From Mycobacterium sp. 852002-51163_SCH5372311 (GTDB lineage Bacteria > Actinomycetota > Actinomycetes > Mycobacteriales > Mycobacteriaceae): a stretch of DNA of 64,000 nt. A program made the position numbers and the translations under genes. The notes below the pieces were generated by a model that had not been told where the DNA came from, made no database searches, and was given only the letters and a program-made list of their open reading frames with translations. Each line of letters starts with the position of its first letter. Position 1 is the first letter of the stretch. Below, piece after piece: positions 15,462 to 25,174 of this stretch. The stretch is from NCBI RefSeq assembly GCF_001667115.1, contig NZ_LZIJ01000164.1, positions 23,546 through 87,545 of the forward strand, given 5' to 3'.

Positions 15462-16460
15462 TCAGAGAACTTTCCGGATTTCCCGGGGCAGGGCGAACAC
15501 CAACGTCTCGTTGGCCGTCGTCACCGGCTGCACCACGTCGAAACCGCAGTCGGCCAGCCGTTCCAGCACGCCGCGCACCAGCACCTCGGGAACCGACGCA
15601 CCCGAGGTGACGCCCACCGTGGTGACGCCCTCCAACCACGCCGGGTCGATATCGTCGGCCCAGTCGACCAGATGGGCGGCGCGCGATCCGCCACCCAGCG
15701 CCACCTCGACCAGGCGCACCGAGTTCGACGAATTGCGCGAGCCGACCACGATCACCAGCTCACACTCAGGGGCCATCGCCTTGACCGCGACCTGACGGTT
15801 CTGGGTCGCGTAGCAGATGTCGTCGCTGGGCGGGTCCTGCAACTTGGGGAAGCGCTGGCGCAGGCGCTCGACGATCTCCATTGTCTCGTCGACGGACAGC
15901 GTGGTCTGCGACAACCAGACGACCTTGTCCTCGTCGCGCACCGTCACGTCGGCCACGGCGTCGACACCGTCGACGAGCTGCACGTGATCGGGTGCCTCAC
16001 CCGCGGTACCGACGACCTCCTCGTGGCCCTCATGGCCGATCAGCAGGATGTCGTAGTCGTCGCGGGCGAAGCGCCTGGCCTCGTTGTGCACCTTGGTGAC
16101 CAGCGGGCAGGTGGCATCGATGGTCTGCAGGTTGCGTTCGGCGGCGGCCGCGTAGACCGTCGGCGCGACACCGTGGGCGGAGAAGACCACGATGGCGCCC
16201 TCGGGAACCTGGTCGGTCTCTTCGACGAACACCGCACCGGCTTTGGCCAGCGTGTCGACCACGTGCCGGTTGTGCACTATCTCGTGGCGCACATAGACCG
16301 GCGGCCCGTACTTCTCCAGCGCACGCTCGACGGTCTCGACAGCCCGATCCACACCGGCGCAGTAGCCGCGCGGCTCGGCCAGCAACACCCGTTTACGGAC
16401 TGGGCCGTCGACAACGGAGCTGCTCGCACCGGGAATCCCCATGTCGACAGTGGGTGGCAT
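15462..16460 (-). CDS. ispH: 4-hydroxy-3-methylbut-2-enyl diphosphate reductase
   Basis: A 332-residue iron-sulfur enzyme, the last step of the MEP pathway, which reduces HMBPP to isopentenyl and dimethylallyl diphosphate. The three cluster Cys are visible: GYCAGV (C34), ATCPLV (C118) and DICYATQ (C216). Catalytic and substrate residues are in HEIVHN, SAHGV, HEGHEE and SRNSSNS. It corresponds to LytB2 (Rv1110). The ATG at 16460 follows TACCCT by 7 bases, so it is probably leaderless. It is convergent with the DUF6542 gene, with a gap of 6 bases. Confidence 0.96.
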   Translation of the reverse strand: MPPTVDMGIPGASSSVVDGPVRKRVLLAEPRGYCAGVDRAVETVERALEKYGPPVYVRHEIVHNRHVVDTLAKAGAVFVEETDQVPEGAIVVFSAHGVAPTVYAAAAERNLQTIDATCPLVTKVHNEARRFARDDYDILLIGHEGHEEVVGTAGEAPDHVQLVDGVDAVADVTVRDEDKVVWLSQTTLSVDETMEIVERLRQRFPKLQDPPSDDICYATQNRQVAVKAMAPECELVIVVGSRNSSNSVRLVEVALGGGSRAAHLVDWADDIDPAWLEGVTTVGVTSGASVPEVLVRGVLERLADCGFDVVQPVTTANETLVFALPREIRKVL

Positions 16461-16549
16461 GACATTCAGGGTACTTACTGCCGACGCGGCCCGGCCAGTT
16501 CACGGCCCTCAGCTTGGCGTTAGCGGCCGCTTGAGGCAGGCTTGGGGCC

Positions 16550-17140
16550 ATGGCTACTGCACCGTATGGGCTTCGGCTATTGGTCGGCGCGGCGACAGTC
16601 GCCGTCGAGGAGACGAAGAAACTGCCGCGAACCATCCTGATGTACCCGATGACGTTGGCCAGCCAGGCCGCGCACCTGGTGATGCGTTTTCAGCAAAACT
16701 TGGCTGACCTGGTGATCAAGGGCGACAGCACCCTCGAGGCGATTTTCCCGCCCAAGGACGAGCAGCCGGAGTGGGCGACGTTCGACGAAGATCTGCTCGA
16801 AGGCGACAGGACTGTCACTGCGCTGCCCGACGCCGGCGAAGGAGATCGCCGCGCGGAGGGCCGGTTCGCCTTGTACTCGGTTTCCGATACGTCCGACCCG
16901 CCGACCGAGCCCTTATCCAAGCAGTCGAAGAGGTCGGGGCCGAAGCCGGCGGTTGAGGTGCCGGCGGTGGCGACCGAGCTCGACTACCCGGCGCTGACGC
17001 TGGCTCAGTTGCGGGCCAGGCTGCAATCGCTGCATGTCGACGAACTCGAAGCCCTCCTGGCCTACGAACAGGCCACCAAGGCCCGCGCACCGTTCCAGAC
17101 GCTGCTCGCCAACAGGATCACCCGCGCGAACGCGAAGTGA
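16550..17140 (+). CDS. Lipid droplet-associated protein
   Basis: A 196-residue protein matching Rv1109c. Its N-terminal 60 residues form an amphipathic helical region (PYGLRLLVGAATVAVEE, then LASQAAHLVMRFQQNLADLVIKG), the middle is acidic and disordered, and the C terminus has a short helical motif (LTLAQLRARLQSLHVDELEALLAYE). Proteins with this layout are annotated as lipid droplet-associated in actinobacteria. The stop overlaps the GTG start of xseA by 4 bases, so the gene is translationally coupled to exonuclease VII, a link without an obvious functional reason. Confidence 0.88.
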   Translation: MATAPYGLRLLVGAATVAVEETKKLPRTILMYPMTLASQAAHLVMRFQQNLADLVIKGDSTLEAIFPPKDEQPEWATFDEDLLEGDRTVTALPDAGEGDRRAEGRFALYSVSDTSDPPTEPLSKQSKRSGPKPAVEVPAVATELDYPALTLAQLRARLQSLHVDELEALLAYEQATKARAPFQTLLANRITRANAK

Positions 17141-18390
17141 CGCGATTGGATTCGGTGCCGAATTCCGCCGAGAATCCGTTCCCGGTTCGCGCAGTGGCCA
17201 TTCGGGTCGCAGGTTGGATCGACAAGCTGGGCATCGTGTGGGTCGAGGGTCAGTTGGCTCAGATCACGATGCGGCCCAACAGCAATACGGTGTTCATGGT
17301 GCTGCGCGATCCGGCTGCCGACATGTCACTGACCGTGACCTGCTCGCGCGATTTGGTGCTGGGCGCACCGGTGAAGTTGGCCGAAGGCACCCAGGTGGTG
17401 GTCTGCGGCAAGCCGTCCTTCTACACCGGGCGAGGAACATTTTCGTTGCGGCTCAGCGAAATTCGGGCCGTAGGGGTGGGCGAGCTGCTGGCCCGCATCG
17501 ATCGGCTGCGCCGGCTGCTGGACGCCGAAGGCCTGTTCGACCCACGGCTCAAGCGGCCAATTCCGTTCCTGCCCAACATGATCGGTCTGATCACCGGACG
17601 CGCGAGCGCTGCCGAGCGCGACGTGACCACGGTGGCCACCGCCCGCTGGCCGGCGGTACGTTTCGCCGTCCGCAACACCGCCGTGCAGGGCCCTAACGCC
17701 GTTGCCCAGATCGTCGAGGCGCTGCGTGAACTCGATCAGGACCAGCACGTCGACGTGATCGTGCTGGCTCGTGGCGGCGGCAGCGTGGAGGATTTGCTGC
17801 CGTTTTCCGACGAGACGCTGTGCCGCGCGATCGCGGCCTGCCGGACCCCGGTGATCAGCGCGGTCGGTCACGAGCCCGACAATCCGCTGTGCGATCTGGT
17901 CGCCGACTTGCGCGCCGCCACCCCGACCGACGCCGCCAAGCGGGTCGTCCCGGATACCGCCGCCGAGCAACAGCTCGTCGACGAGCTGCGCCGGCGCAGT
18001 GCTCAGGCGCTGCGCAACTGGGTGTCCCGGGAGCAACGCACGCTGGCCCAATTGCGCAGCCGCCCGGTGTTGGCGGCGCCACTGACCGCGATCACCACCC
18101 GCGCCGACGAGATCCACCGGGCCCGGTCGGCGATTCGCCGCGACATCAACAGGTTGGTCGCCGCAGAGACGGAACGCGTCGGTCATCTGTCCGCGCGGCT
18201 GGCCACGCTGGGTCCGGCGGCCACCTTGGCCCGCGGATATGCCGTGGTGCAGACGGTTGCGGCCGGTGTTGACGGGCCGACGCGAGTGTTGCGGTCGGTG
18301 GACGATGCCCCGGCAGGTACTCGCCTGCGGGTTCGGGTCGCCGACGGCGCGGTGTCGGCGGTAAGCGAAGGGCGCACCGATGGTTCCTGA
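17137..18390 (+). CDS. xseA: Exodeoxyribonuclease VII large subunit
   Basis: A 417-residue subunit of exonuclease VII, which degrades single-stranded DNA from both ends to short oligonucleotides. It has an N-terminal OB-fold (VEGQLAQITMRPNSNTVFMVL), the catalytic core with NMIGLITGRASAAERD, VIVLARGGGSVEDLLPF and SAVGHEPDNPLCD, and a coiled C-terminal region. The GTG start lies in a 4-bp overlap with the preceding gene, and its end overlaps xseB by 11 bp, forming a tight operon. Confidence 0.96.
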   Translation: MTRLDSVPNSAENPFPVRAVAIRVAGWIDKLGIVWVEGQLAQITMRPNSNTVFMVLRDPAADMSLTVTCSRDLVLGAPVKLAEGTQVVVCGKPSFYTGRGTFSLRLSEIRAVGVGELLARIDRLRRLLDAEGLFDPRLKRPIPFLPNMIGLITGRASAAERDVTTVATARWPAVRFAVRNTAVQGPNAVAQIVEALRELDQDQHVDVIVLARGGGSVEDLLPFSDETLCRAIAACRTPVISAVGHEPDNPLCDLVADLRAATPTDAAKRVVPDTAAEQQLVDELRRRSAQALRNWVSREQRTLAQLRSRPVLAAPLTAITTRADEIHRARSAIRRDINRLVAAETERVGHLSARLATLGPAATLARGYAVVQTVAAGVDGPTRVLRSVDDAPAGTRLRVRVADGAVSAVSEGRTDGS

Positions 18391-18628
18391 GGGAGAAAGC
18401 GTTGAGTCCGCTTCGGTTACGCCTATTAGTCAGCTTGGCTATGAAGATTGCCGGGACGAGCTGATCGAAGTCGTACGCCTGCTTGAACAGGGTGGGCTAG
18501 ATCTCGATGCGTCGCTCAAACTGTGGGAAAGAGGCGAGCAGCTGGCCAAAAGGTGCGAAGAGCACCTGGCCGGCGCACGTCAGCGAATAGCCGACGCGCT
18601 GGGCGGCAGCCAGCCCGAGGAACGGTGA
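18380..18628 (+). CDS. xseB: Exodeoxyribonuclease VII small subunit
   Basis: An 82-residue small subunit of exonuclease VII. The family signature GYEDCRDELIEVVRLLEQGG, followed by LDASLKLWERGEQLAKRCEEHL, is clear. Several copies assemble on the large-subunit coiled coil to restrain its activity. Translation starts inside the end of xseA, so subunit synthesis is coupled. Confidence 0.95.
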   Translation: MVPEGESVESASVTPISQLGYEDCRDELIEVVRLLEQGGLDLDASLKLWERGEQLAKRCEEHLAGARQRIADALGGSQPEER

Positions 18629-18664
18629 TCCGGGCCGGCGAGCCAGAGAATTTTCCGGCCAAAC

Positions 18665-18678
18665 TGGAACACGTTTCA
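18665..18678. promoter_or_regulatory. KstR-type operator
   Basis: TGGAACACGTTTCA fits the KstR consensus TnnAACnnGTTnnA exactly. It lies 27 bases upstream of the 3beta-HSD start, next to a possible -10 TATGCT at 18691-18696. KstR is the TetR repressor of mycobacterial cholesterol catabolism, so the downstream gene is expected to be induced by sterol-derived CoA ligands. Confidence 0.75.
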
Positions 18679-18691
18679 GTTATTTTCGACT

Positions 18692-19816
18692 ATGCTTCGC
18701 GACACTATGGGTGATGCATCGCTGACAACCGACCTCGGCAAAGTCCTGGTCACCGGCGGCTCCGGCTTCGTCGGGGCCAACCTGGTGACCACGCTGCTCG
18801 ACCGCGGGCACCAGGTACGTTCCTTTGACCGCGCGCCGTCGCCCTTGCCACAGCATCCAAAGCTCGAGGTGCTGCAAGGCGACATCACCGACGCAGCCGT
18901 TTGCGCCGCGGCGGTGGACGGCATCGACACGATCTTCCACACCGCGGCGATCATCGAGCTCATGGGTGGGTCGTCGGTGAGCGAGGAATACCGCAATCGC
19001 AGTTACTCGGTGAATGTCGGCGGTACCAAGAACCTGGTGCACGAAGCGCAAAAGGCCGGTGTGAAACGGTTCGTCTACACGGCATCGAACAGCGTGGTGA
19101 TGGGCGGCAAGCGGATCTCCGGCGGTGACGAGACAATGCCCTACACCGACCGGTTCGCCGACCTCTATACCGAAACCAAAGTGGTCGCCGAGAAGTTCGT
19201 ACTGTCCCAGAACGGCGTCGACGGCTTGCTCACCTGTTCCATCCGGCCCAGCGGCATCTGGGGCCGCGGGGATCAGACCATGTTCCGCAAGTTGTTCGAA
19301 AGCGTGGTGGCCGGCCATGTCAAGGTTCTGGTCGGTGGCAAGAACGCCAAGCTGGATAACTCTTACGTGCACAACCTGATTCACGGTTTCATCCTGGCCG
19401 GCGAGCATCTGGTGGAGGGCGGCACCGCGCCCGGGCAGGCCTACTTCATCAACGACGGTGAGCCGATCAACATGTTCGAGTTTGCGCGGCCGGTCGTCAC
19501 GGCGTGCGGGCAGCCGTGGCCGAAGATGCGGGTGTCGGGCCGGCTGGTGCGCGATGTGATGAAGGTGTGGCAGTGGCTGCACTTCAAGTTCGGGCTACCT
19601 AAGCCGCCTTTGGAACCTCTTGCGGTGGAACGGCTTTACCTCGACAACTACTTCTCCATCGCGAAGGCCCAGCGCGATCTGGGCTACCGTCCGCTGTTCA
19701 CCACCAAGCAGGCCATGGACGAGTGCCTGCCCTATTACGTCGACCTTTTCGAGCAGGTGAGGGCGGCATCCAAGCCCCACCTGGCGTCGGTCGTCACCGC
19801 GCCCCCGCCGGAGTAG
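18692..19816 (+). CDS. 3-beta-hydroxysteroid dehydrogenase/isomerase (Rv1106c-like)
   Basis: A 374-residue extended short-chain dehydrogenase that oxidises cholesterol to cholest-4-en-3-one, the first step of sterol degradation. TGGSGFVG (21-28) is the NAD-binding motif and YTETK (159-163) holds the catalytic Tyr and Lys. The C-terminal region (NYFSIAKAQRDLGYRP) is typical of the sterol-4-decarboxylase/3beta-HSD family. Translation may begin at 18692 (MLRDTMGD) or at 18707 (MGDASLTT); a TATGCT box at 18691 favours the second. The KstR-type operator upstream supports a role in sterol catabolism. Confidence 0.93.
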   Translation: MLRDTMGDASLTTDLGKVLVTGGSGFVGANLVTTLLDRGHQVRSFDRAPSPLPQHPKLEVLQGDITDAAVCAAAVDGIDTIFHTAAIIELMGGSSVSEEYRNRSYSVNVGGTKNLVHEAQKAGVKRFVYTASNSVVMGGKRISGGDETMPYTDRFADLYTETKVVAEKFVLSQNGVDGLLTCSIRPSGIWGRGDQTMFRKLFESVVAGHVKVLVGGKNAKLDNSYVHNLIHGFILAGEHLVEGGTAPGQAYFINDGEPINMFEFARPVVTACGQPWPKMRVSGRLVRDVMKVWQWLHFKFGLPKPPLEPLAVERLYLDNYFSIAKAQRDLGYRPLFTTKQAMDECLPYYVDLFEQVRAASKPHLASVVTAPPPE

Positions 19817-19922
19817 CGGACGCCCCTGCGGCTCGGCCGCGAAAGTGCAACTGGCGACGCATTCTGCAAGTCAGGGCGTCGATGATTGCACTCTGGCGAG
19901 AAACGAAACCAGGCGCGAGAAC

Positions 19923-20720
19923 CTAGCCAAGCCGCTGAGTCAGGAACTCGACGACACGTTTGCGGGCCTCGTAGGCCGCTTGGCCCTCGACCTCGCGGAC
20001 CTCGTCGGTCAGCACCGAGTGCGCCATCTTCCCGAAACCGCCTTCGTTGCCGGGGCCGGAATCGATCTCGATCACCTCGAAAGCATCACCGAGCCGCTCC
20101 TTGAGCACCGTGAACCGCTCTTTCGGTGCCATCCTGTCCGCGCTGAACCGCAAACCCATGGCGCACAATCCGTCGCTGGCGCACCGGTCGGCGACGGTGG
20201 TCAGCTCGGATTCGCTCAGCCCGGGGTCGCGGCGATGCGCCGCGGCCAGCGCAATCGGGACCGACGGCTGACTGAGCACCGGAGCCAGCACGCTGTCGTC
20301 GACGGCGGCGGCCAGCGCGAAGCCGCCGGTGAAGCATTGGCCGATCACCCCGACGCCCTTGCCGGGTGTCGAGGCGTTCAGGTCGCGAGCCAGCGCGCGC
20401 AGGAACGACGACACCGGCCGCTGCTTGTTCAGCGCGAACGCCGCGAATTCCCTTGCCACACAAGCCCGGGCGATGGTGGCGATGGTATAGCCGACCGTCT
20501 TCGGCTTGCCCGGCTGACCGAACAGCGACGGGATCGCGACGGTGAATCCGTTGTCCACCAGGTGATTACCGAGGCCCAGCACTCCGGGATGGATTCCCGG
20601 TATCTCCGGAATCAGCACCACCCCTGGCCCGGCGCCTTTGCGATACACATCGTGGGTGTAGCCGCCACCGGTGAACGGTGCGGCCGACCATCCGGACAAA
20701 TCTGCTTCGGGTGCAGTCAC
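19923..20720 (-). CDS. Dienelactone hydrolase-family protein
   Basis: A 265-residue alpha/beta hydrolase of the dienelactone hydrolase type. IPEIPGIHPGVL gives the oxyanion region, GQCFTGG places the nucleophile Cys at 129, and GMAHSVLT near residue 230 holds a candidate His. The classic enzyme opens dienelactone in aromatic degradation, but most actinobacterial members have unknown substrates. It follows the DUF4245 gene by 21 bases on the same strand and is probably in its operon. H37Rv does not have this gene between Rv1106c and Rv1100, as far as the numbering shows. Confidence 0.88.
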   Translation of the reverse strand: MTAPEADLSGWSAAPFTGGGYTHDVYRKGAGPGVVLIPEIPGIHPGVLGLGNHLVDNGFTVAIPSLFGQPGKPKTVGYTIATIARACVAREFAAFALNKQRPVSSFLRALARDLNASTPGKGVGVIGQCFTGGFALAAAVDDSVLAPVLSQPSVPIALAAAHRRDPGLSESELTTVADRCASDGLCAMGLRFSADRMAPKERFTVLKERLGDAFEVIEIDSGPGNEGGFGKMAHSVLTDEVREVEGQAAYEARKRVVEFLTQRLG

Positions 20721-20741
20721 TCGGGTCTCCTCCTAGAGGCG

Positions 20742-21443
20742 CTATCGGGCCGGTAACGGCGGCTGCGATTGCGTCGCGGACGCCAGCGTACGGAACTGGT
20801 CGGTGCTGCCGGCACCGGTGATCGCGACCTGAGCGCGACCGCCGGGACTGGTGAGCGCGGTGGTCCACACCGGCTCGGAGTCGACTCCTTGGCCGCTGCC
20901 CTGATAGACCACCCAGTTGGTGCCGCCGACGTCGACGGCACCGGTCGGATACGCGGACCGGTGAATCGAGCCGACCAGCTTGTCCTCGTCGGCGTTGCTC
21001 TGCGTCAGGCTCAGATACCGTCCGCTCGGGGTGATGTACCCGACCGTCGAGGTCGCCGCGTTCAGCCGCTGACCGGTCGACGGGTCGGTTCGCCCGTTCT
21101 CGATACCGCCGCGGCTGCCGGAGTTGGACCGCCAGTCCGCCGGCAGCTGCGGCAGCCGGATCGGGAAGCCCAGCGTGGCGGCGTCGGCCCGCAGAGCCGC
21201 CGCCGCGTCGTAGGACGGGATGCGCCCCTCGTGGGTGCGGCCCGGCTGGAACGAGCACATCCCGACCAGCGCGGCCAGCAGGATGCAACCAATCACCAGC
21301 GGCGCGAGCGACCAGAACATGTCTCGGCCGTCCTGCAGCAGCCGCGGTTTGGCCGGCCTCGCAACGGGCCCTTGCGCGGGGCCGGGCGCCGCGGCCGGCT
21401 GACCGGTGGCATCCGGGGCGTTCGGCGTCGGGTCCGCGGTCAC
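20742..21443 (-). CDS. DUF4245 single-pass membrane protein
   Basis: A 233-residue protein, corresponding to Rv1100. The first 38 residues are Pro/Ala rich and cytoplasmic, a membrane helix follows (MFWSLAPLVIGCILLAALVGM, about 42-62), and the outer domain contains FPIRLPQLPADWRSNSG and TQSNADEDKLV, the DUF4245 pattern. It lies outside the membrane and has no known activity. The GTG at 21443 was chosen by alignment, and the gene diverges from glpX across 75 bases. Confidence 0.88.
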   Translation of the reverse strand: MTADPTPNAPDATGQPAAAPGPAQGPVARPAKPRLLQDGRDMFWSLAPLVIGCILLAALVGMCSFQPGRTHEGRIPSYDAAAALRADAATLGFPIRLPQLPADWRSNSGSRGGIENGRTDPSTGQRLNAATSTVGYITPSGRYLSLTQSNADEDKLVGSIHRSAYPTGAVDVGGTNWVVYQGSGQGVDSEPVWTTALTSPGGRAQVAITGAGSTDQFRTLASATQSQPPLPAR

Positions 21444-21518
21444 GCGGTCGAGTATCCCAGCCGAGCGGCCACAGCCCAGCTCCAGGCGACCGATCTGCTT
21501 CTGGGACAATCGGCAACC

Positions 21519-22622
21519 ATGACAGCTGAGGGCGACCGCTCGTCTGGACCTGGTTCGCAAGTAGCCCAGTCGACCGCCGTTACCGGACCGTCGCAGCCTC
21601 GGCCGCGCGGCGAAGCCCCCGATCGCAACCTGGCCCTGGAGCTGGTGCGGGTCACCGAGGCCGGGGCCATGGCCGCCGGCCGCTGGGTGGGGCGGGGCGA
21701 CAAGGAGGGCGGCGACGGCGCAGCCGTCGACGCGATACGTGAACTGGTGAACACGGTGTCCATGCGGGGGGTGGTGGTCATTGGCGAGGGCGAGAAAGAC
21801 GAAGCGCCGATGCTCTACAACGGCGAAGACGTCGGCAACGGGGACGGCCCGGAATGCGACTTCGCCGTCGACCCGATCGACGGCACCACGCTGATGAGCA
21901 AAGGCATGCCCAACGCCATCTCGGTCCTTGCGGTGGCCGATCGCGGCGCGATGTTCGACCCATCAGCCGTGTTCTACATGAACAAGATCGCCGTCGGGCC
22001 CGACGCCGCCCACGTACTGGACATCACCGCGCCGGTCGCCGAGAACGTCCGAGCCGTCGCCAGAGTCAAGGAACTGTCGGTGCGGGACATGACCGTGTGC
22101 ATCCTGGACCGGCCGCGGCACGCGCAGCTAATTGAAGACGTCCGCGCCACCGGTGCCCGGATCCGGCTGATCACCGATGGCGACGTCGCCGGCGCGATCT
22201 CCGCGTGCCGGCCGGGCTCGGGCACCGACATGCTGGCCGGCATCGGGGGTACCCCGGAGGGCATCATCACCGCGGCCGCCATCCGCTGCATGGGTGGCGC
22301 GATCCAGGCGCAGCTGGCCCCCAAGGACGACGCCGAACGCCGCAAGGCGCTCGACGCCGGCTACAACCTGGATCAGGTGCTGACCACCGAGGATCTCGTT
22401 TCGGGCGAGAACGTCTTCTTCTGCGCCACCGGCGTCACCGATGGCGACCTGCTCAAGGGTGTGCGCTACTACCCCGGCGGGTGCACCACTCAGTCGATCG
22501 TGATGCGTTCCAAGTCGGGAACCGTCCGGATGATCGAGGCCTATCACCGGCTTTCGAAGCTGAACGAATACTCCGCCATCGACTTCACCGGCGACAGCAG
22601 CGCCGCATATCCCCTGCCGTAA
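21519..22622 (+). CDS. glpX: Class II fructose-1,6-bisphosphatase
   Basis: A 367-residue enzyme that removes the 1-phosphate of fructose 1,6-bisphosphate in gluconeogenesis, essential for growth of M. tuberculosis on fatty acids. IGEGEKDEAPMLYNGE and VDPIDGTT (117-124) hold the metal ligands; GGTPEGIITAAAIRCMGG forms the substrate site. The first 30 residues are a variable tail. The ATG at 21519 lies 8 bases after GACAAT, so the leader is short or absent. It is followed by fumC at 32 bases, forming a central-carbon operon. Confidence 0.96.
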   Translation: MTAEGDRSSGPGSQVAQSTAVTGPSQPRPRGEAPDRNLALELVRVTEAGAMAAGRWVGRGDKEGGDGAAVDAIRELVNTVSMRGVVVIGEGEKDEAPMLYNGEDVGNGDGPECDFAVDPIDGTTLMSKGMPNAISVLAVADRGAMFDPSAVFYMNKIAVGPDAAHVLDITAPVAENVRAVARVKELSVRDMTVCILDRPRHAQLIEDVRATGARIRLITDGDVAGAISACRPGSGTDMLAGIGGTPEGIITAAAIRCMGGAIQAQLAPKDDAERRKALDAGYNLDQVLTTEDLVSGENVFFCATGVTDGDLLKGVRYYPGGCTTQSIVMRSKSGTVRMIEAYHRLSKLNEYSAIDFTGDSSAAYPLP

Positions 22623-22654
22623 TCCACCCCTACCCGACGAACAGGATCTGATTC

Positions 22655-24055
<1,401 letters not shown>

Positions 24056-24119
24056 AAGTAAGCAGGTCCGATGAGCGCGACGGCAAGGTTGCGCACATAA
24101 TTGCGTGACGCGGATGCGT

Positions 24120-24141
24120 GACCACCTCGAGGGAGGTGGTC
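24120..24141 (+). terminator. Perfect 9-bp stem-loop after fumC
   Basis: GACCACCTC-GAGG-GAGGTGGTC, a perfect GC-rich stem with a 4-base loop, 65 bases after the fumC stop and 34 bases before the next ATG. There is no T tract, so it may be a weak terminator or an attenuator that lowers expression of the following gene. Confidence 0.5.
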
Positions 24142-24174
24142 TTGAGAGCGAGGGTGAGTGAGGGTGATTCGGCG

Positions 24175-25167
24175 ATGACGGCTCCTCCGGGCGGTCCCTA
24201 CGGTCAGGATCCCTACGGAACGAATCCGTATGGGCAGGACCCGCAGTGGGGAGGTCAGCCGCAGGGCTACCCGCACCCACAGGGCGACCCGTACCAGCAG
24301 GGCGACCCGTACCAGCAGGGCGGGACTTATCCGTATCCGCAGGGTGGTGCTAACCCGCCGGGCGCGCCCGGGTACTCACCTCAGCAGTACCCGCAACCCG
24401 GTCAGCAGGCTCCTCCGGGCTGGTCCACCGGGTCTTATCCGCCCGGTCCCCCGCCGAATCGCTCGAAGCTGCCGTGGTTGATCATCGCCGGCATCGCGGT
24501 GGTGGGCGTCATCGCGCTGGTGTTGATCCTCGTGTTCGCCGACGGCAAGGACAACAAGTCGACCAACGCCGCGACGACGACTGCCGGGCCAAGCCCCGCG
24601 ACGTCGGAGCCGCCCAACACCGAGCAGACCGCAACGGACTGCACGCCGAATGTCTCCCCCGGCGACAAGCCCACCGGCGACATGATCAGCGCGGGCAAGC
24701 TGTCGTTCCCGGCCAGTGCCGCCCCCGGCTGGGAACCGTTCACGGACGACCAGACCCCGAATCTCATTGGCGCAGTGGGCCTTAGCGCGGAGGTGCCGGG
24801 GGCCAGCCAGTGGATCATGCAGGCCGAGGTCGGCGTCACCAACTTCGTGCCCAGCATGAACGTTTCAGCACAGGCGTCGAAGTTGATGCAGTGCATTGCC
24901 GCCGGCCCGGGCTATGCGAACGCGTCGCCGAGCCTGGGCCCGACGAAGTCGTCGTCCATCAAGGTCGACGGGGTCACGGCGGAACGACTCGAGGCCGACA
25001 TCTCGATCGGTGACACCGCTCGCAACGTCAAGGGGGACACCGTCACCATCGTCGCGGTCGCCACCAAGCCGGTGACCATTTTCATGGGCGCCACACCGAT
25101 CGGCGATGCGGCCTCGGCCGGGATCATCAACGGCGTCATCGCGGCGCTGAAGGTCGCCAAGAGCTGA
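24175..25167 (+). CDS. Pro/Gly/Gln/Tyr-rich single-pass membrane protein (Rv1097c-like)
   Basis: A 330-residue protein. Residues 1-95 are a low-complexity cytoplasmic region with repeats such as DPYQQG and YPQP. A membrane helix (LPWLIIAGIAVVGVIALVL) is at about 98-120, followed by a Thr/Ser/Pro linker and an outer domain of about 170 residues with two Cys (DCTPNVS, KLMQCIAAG). This layout resembles mycobacterial proteins with a LpqN/LpqT-like outer domain. A GTG at 24118 would add 19 residues but would put the hairpin inside the gene. The function is unknown. Confidence 0.83.
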   Translation: MTAPPGGPYGQDPYGTNPYGQDPQWGGQPQGYPHPQGDPYQQGDPYQQGGTYPYPQGGANPPGAPGYSPQQYPQPGQQAPPGWSTGSYPPGPPPNRSKLPWLIIAGIAVVGVIALVLILVFADGKDNKSTNAATTTAGPSPATSEPPNTEQTATDCTPNVSPGDKPTGDMISAGKLSFPASAAPGWEPFTDDQTPNLIGAVGLSAEVPGASQWIMQAEVGVTNFVPSMNVSAQASKLMQCIAAGPGYANASPSLGPTKSSSIKVDGVTAERLEADISIGDTARNVKGDTVTIVAVATKPVTIFMGATPIGDAASAGIINGVIAALKVAKS

Positions 25168-25174
25168 TACAGCC

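Noticed and set aside
20769..21518. Apparent 250-residue extension before glpX
   Set aside because: The extension is antisense to the DUF4245 gene and has no protein-like features; glpX similarity starts at ATG 21519.
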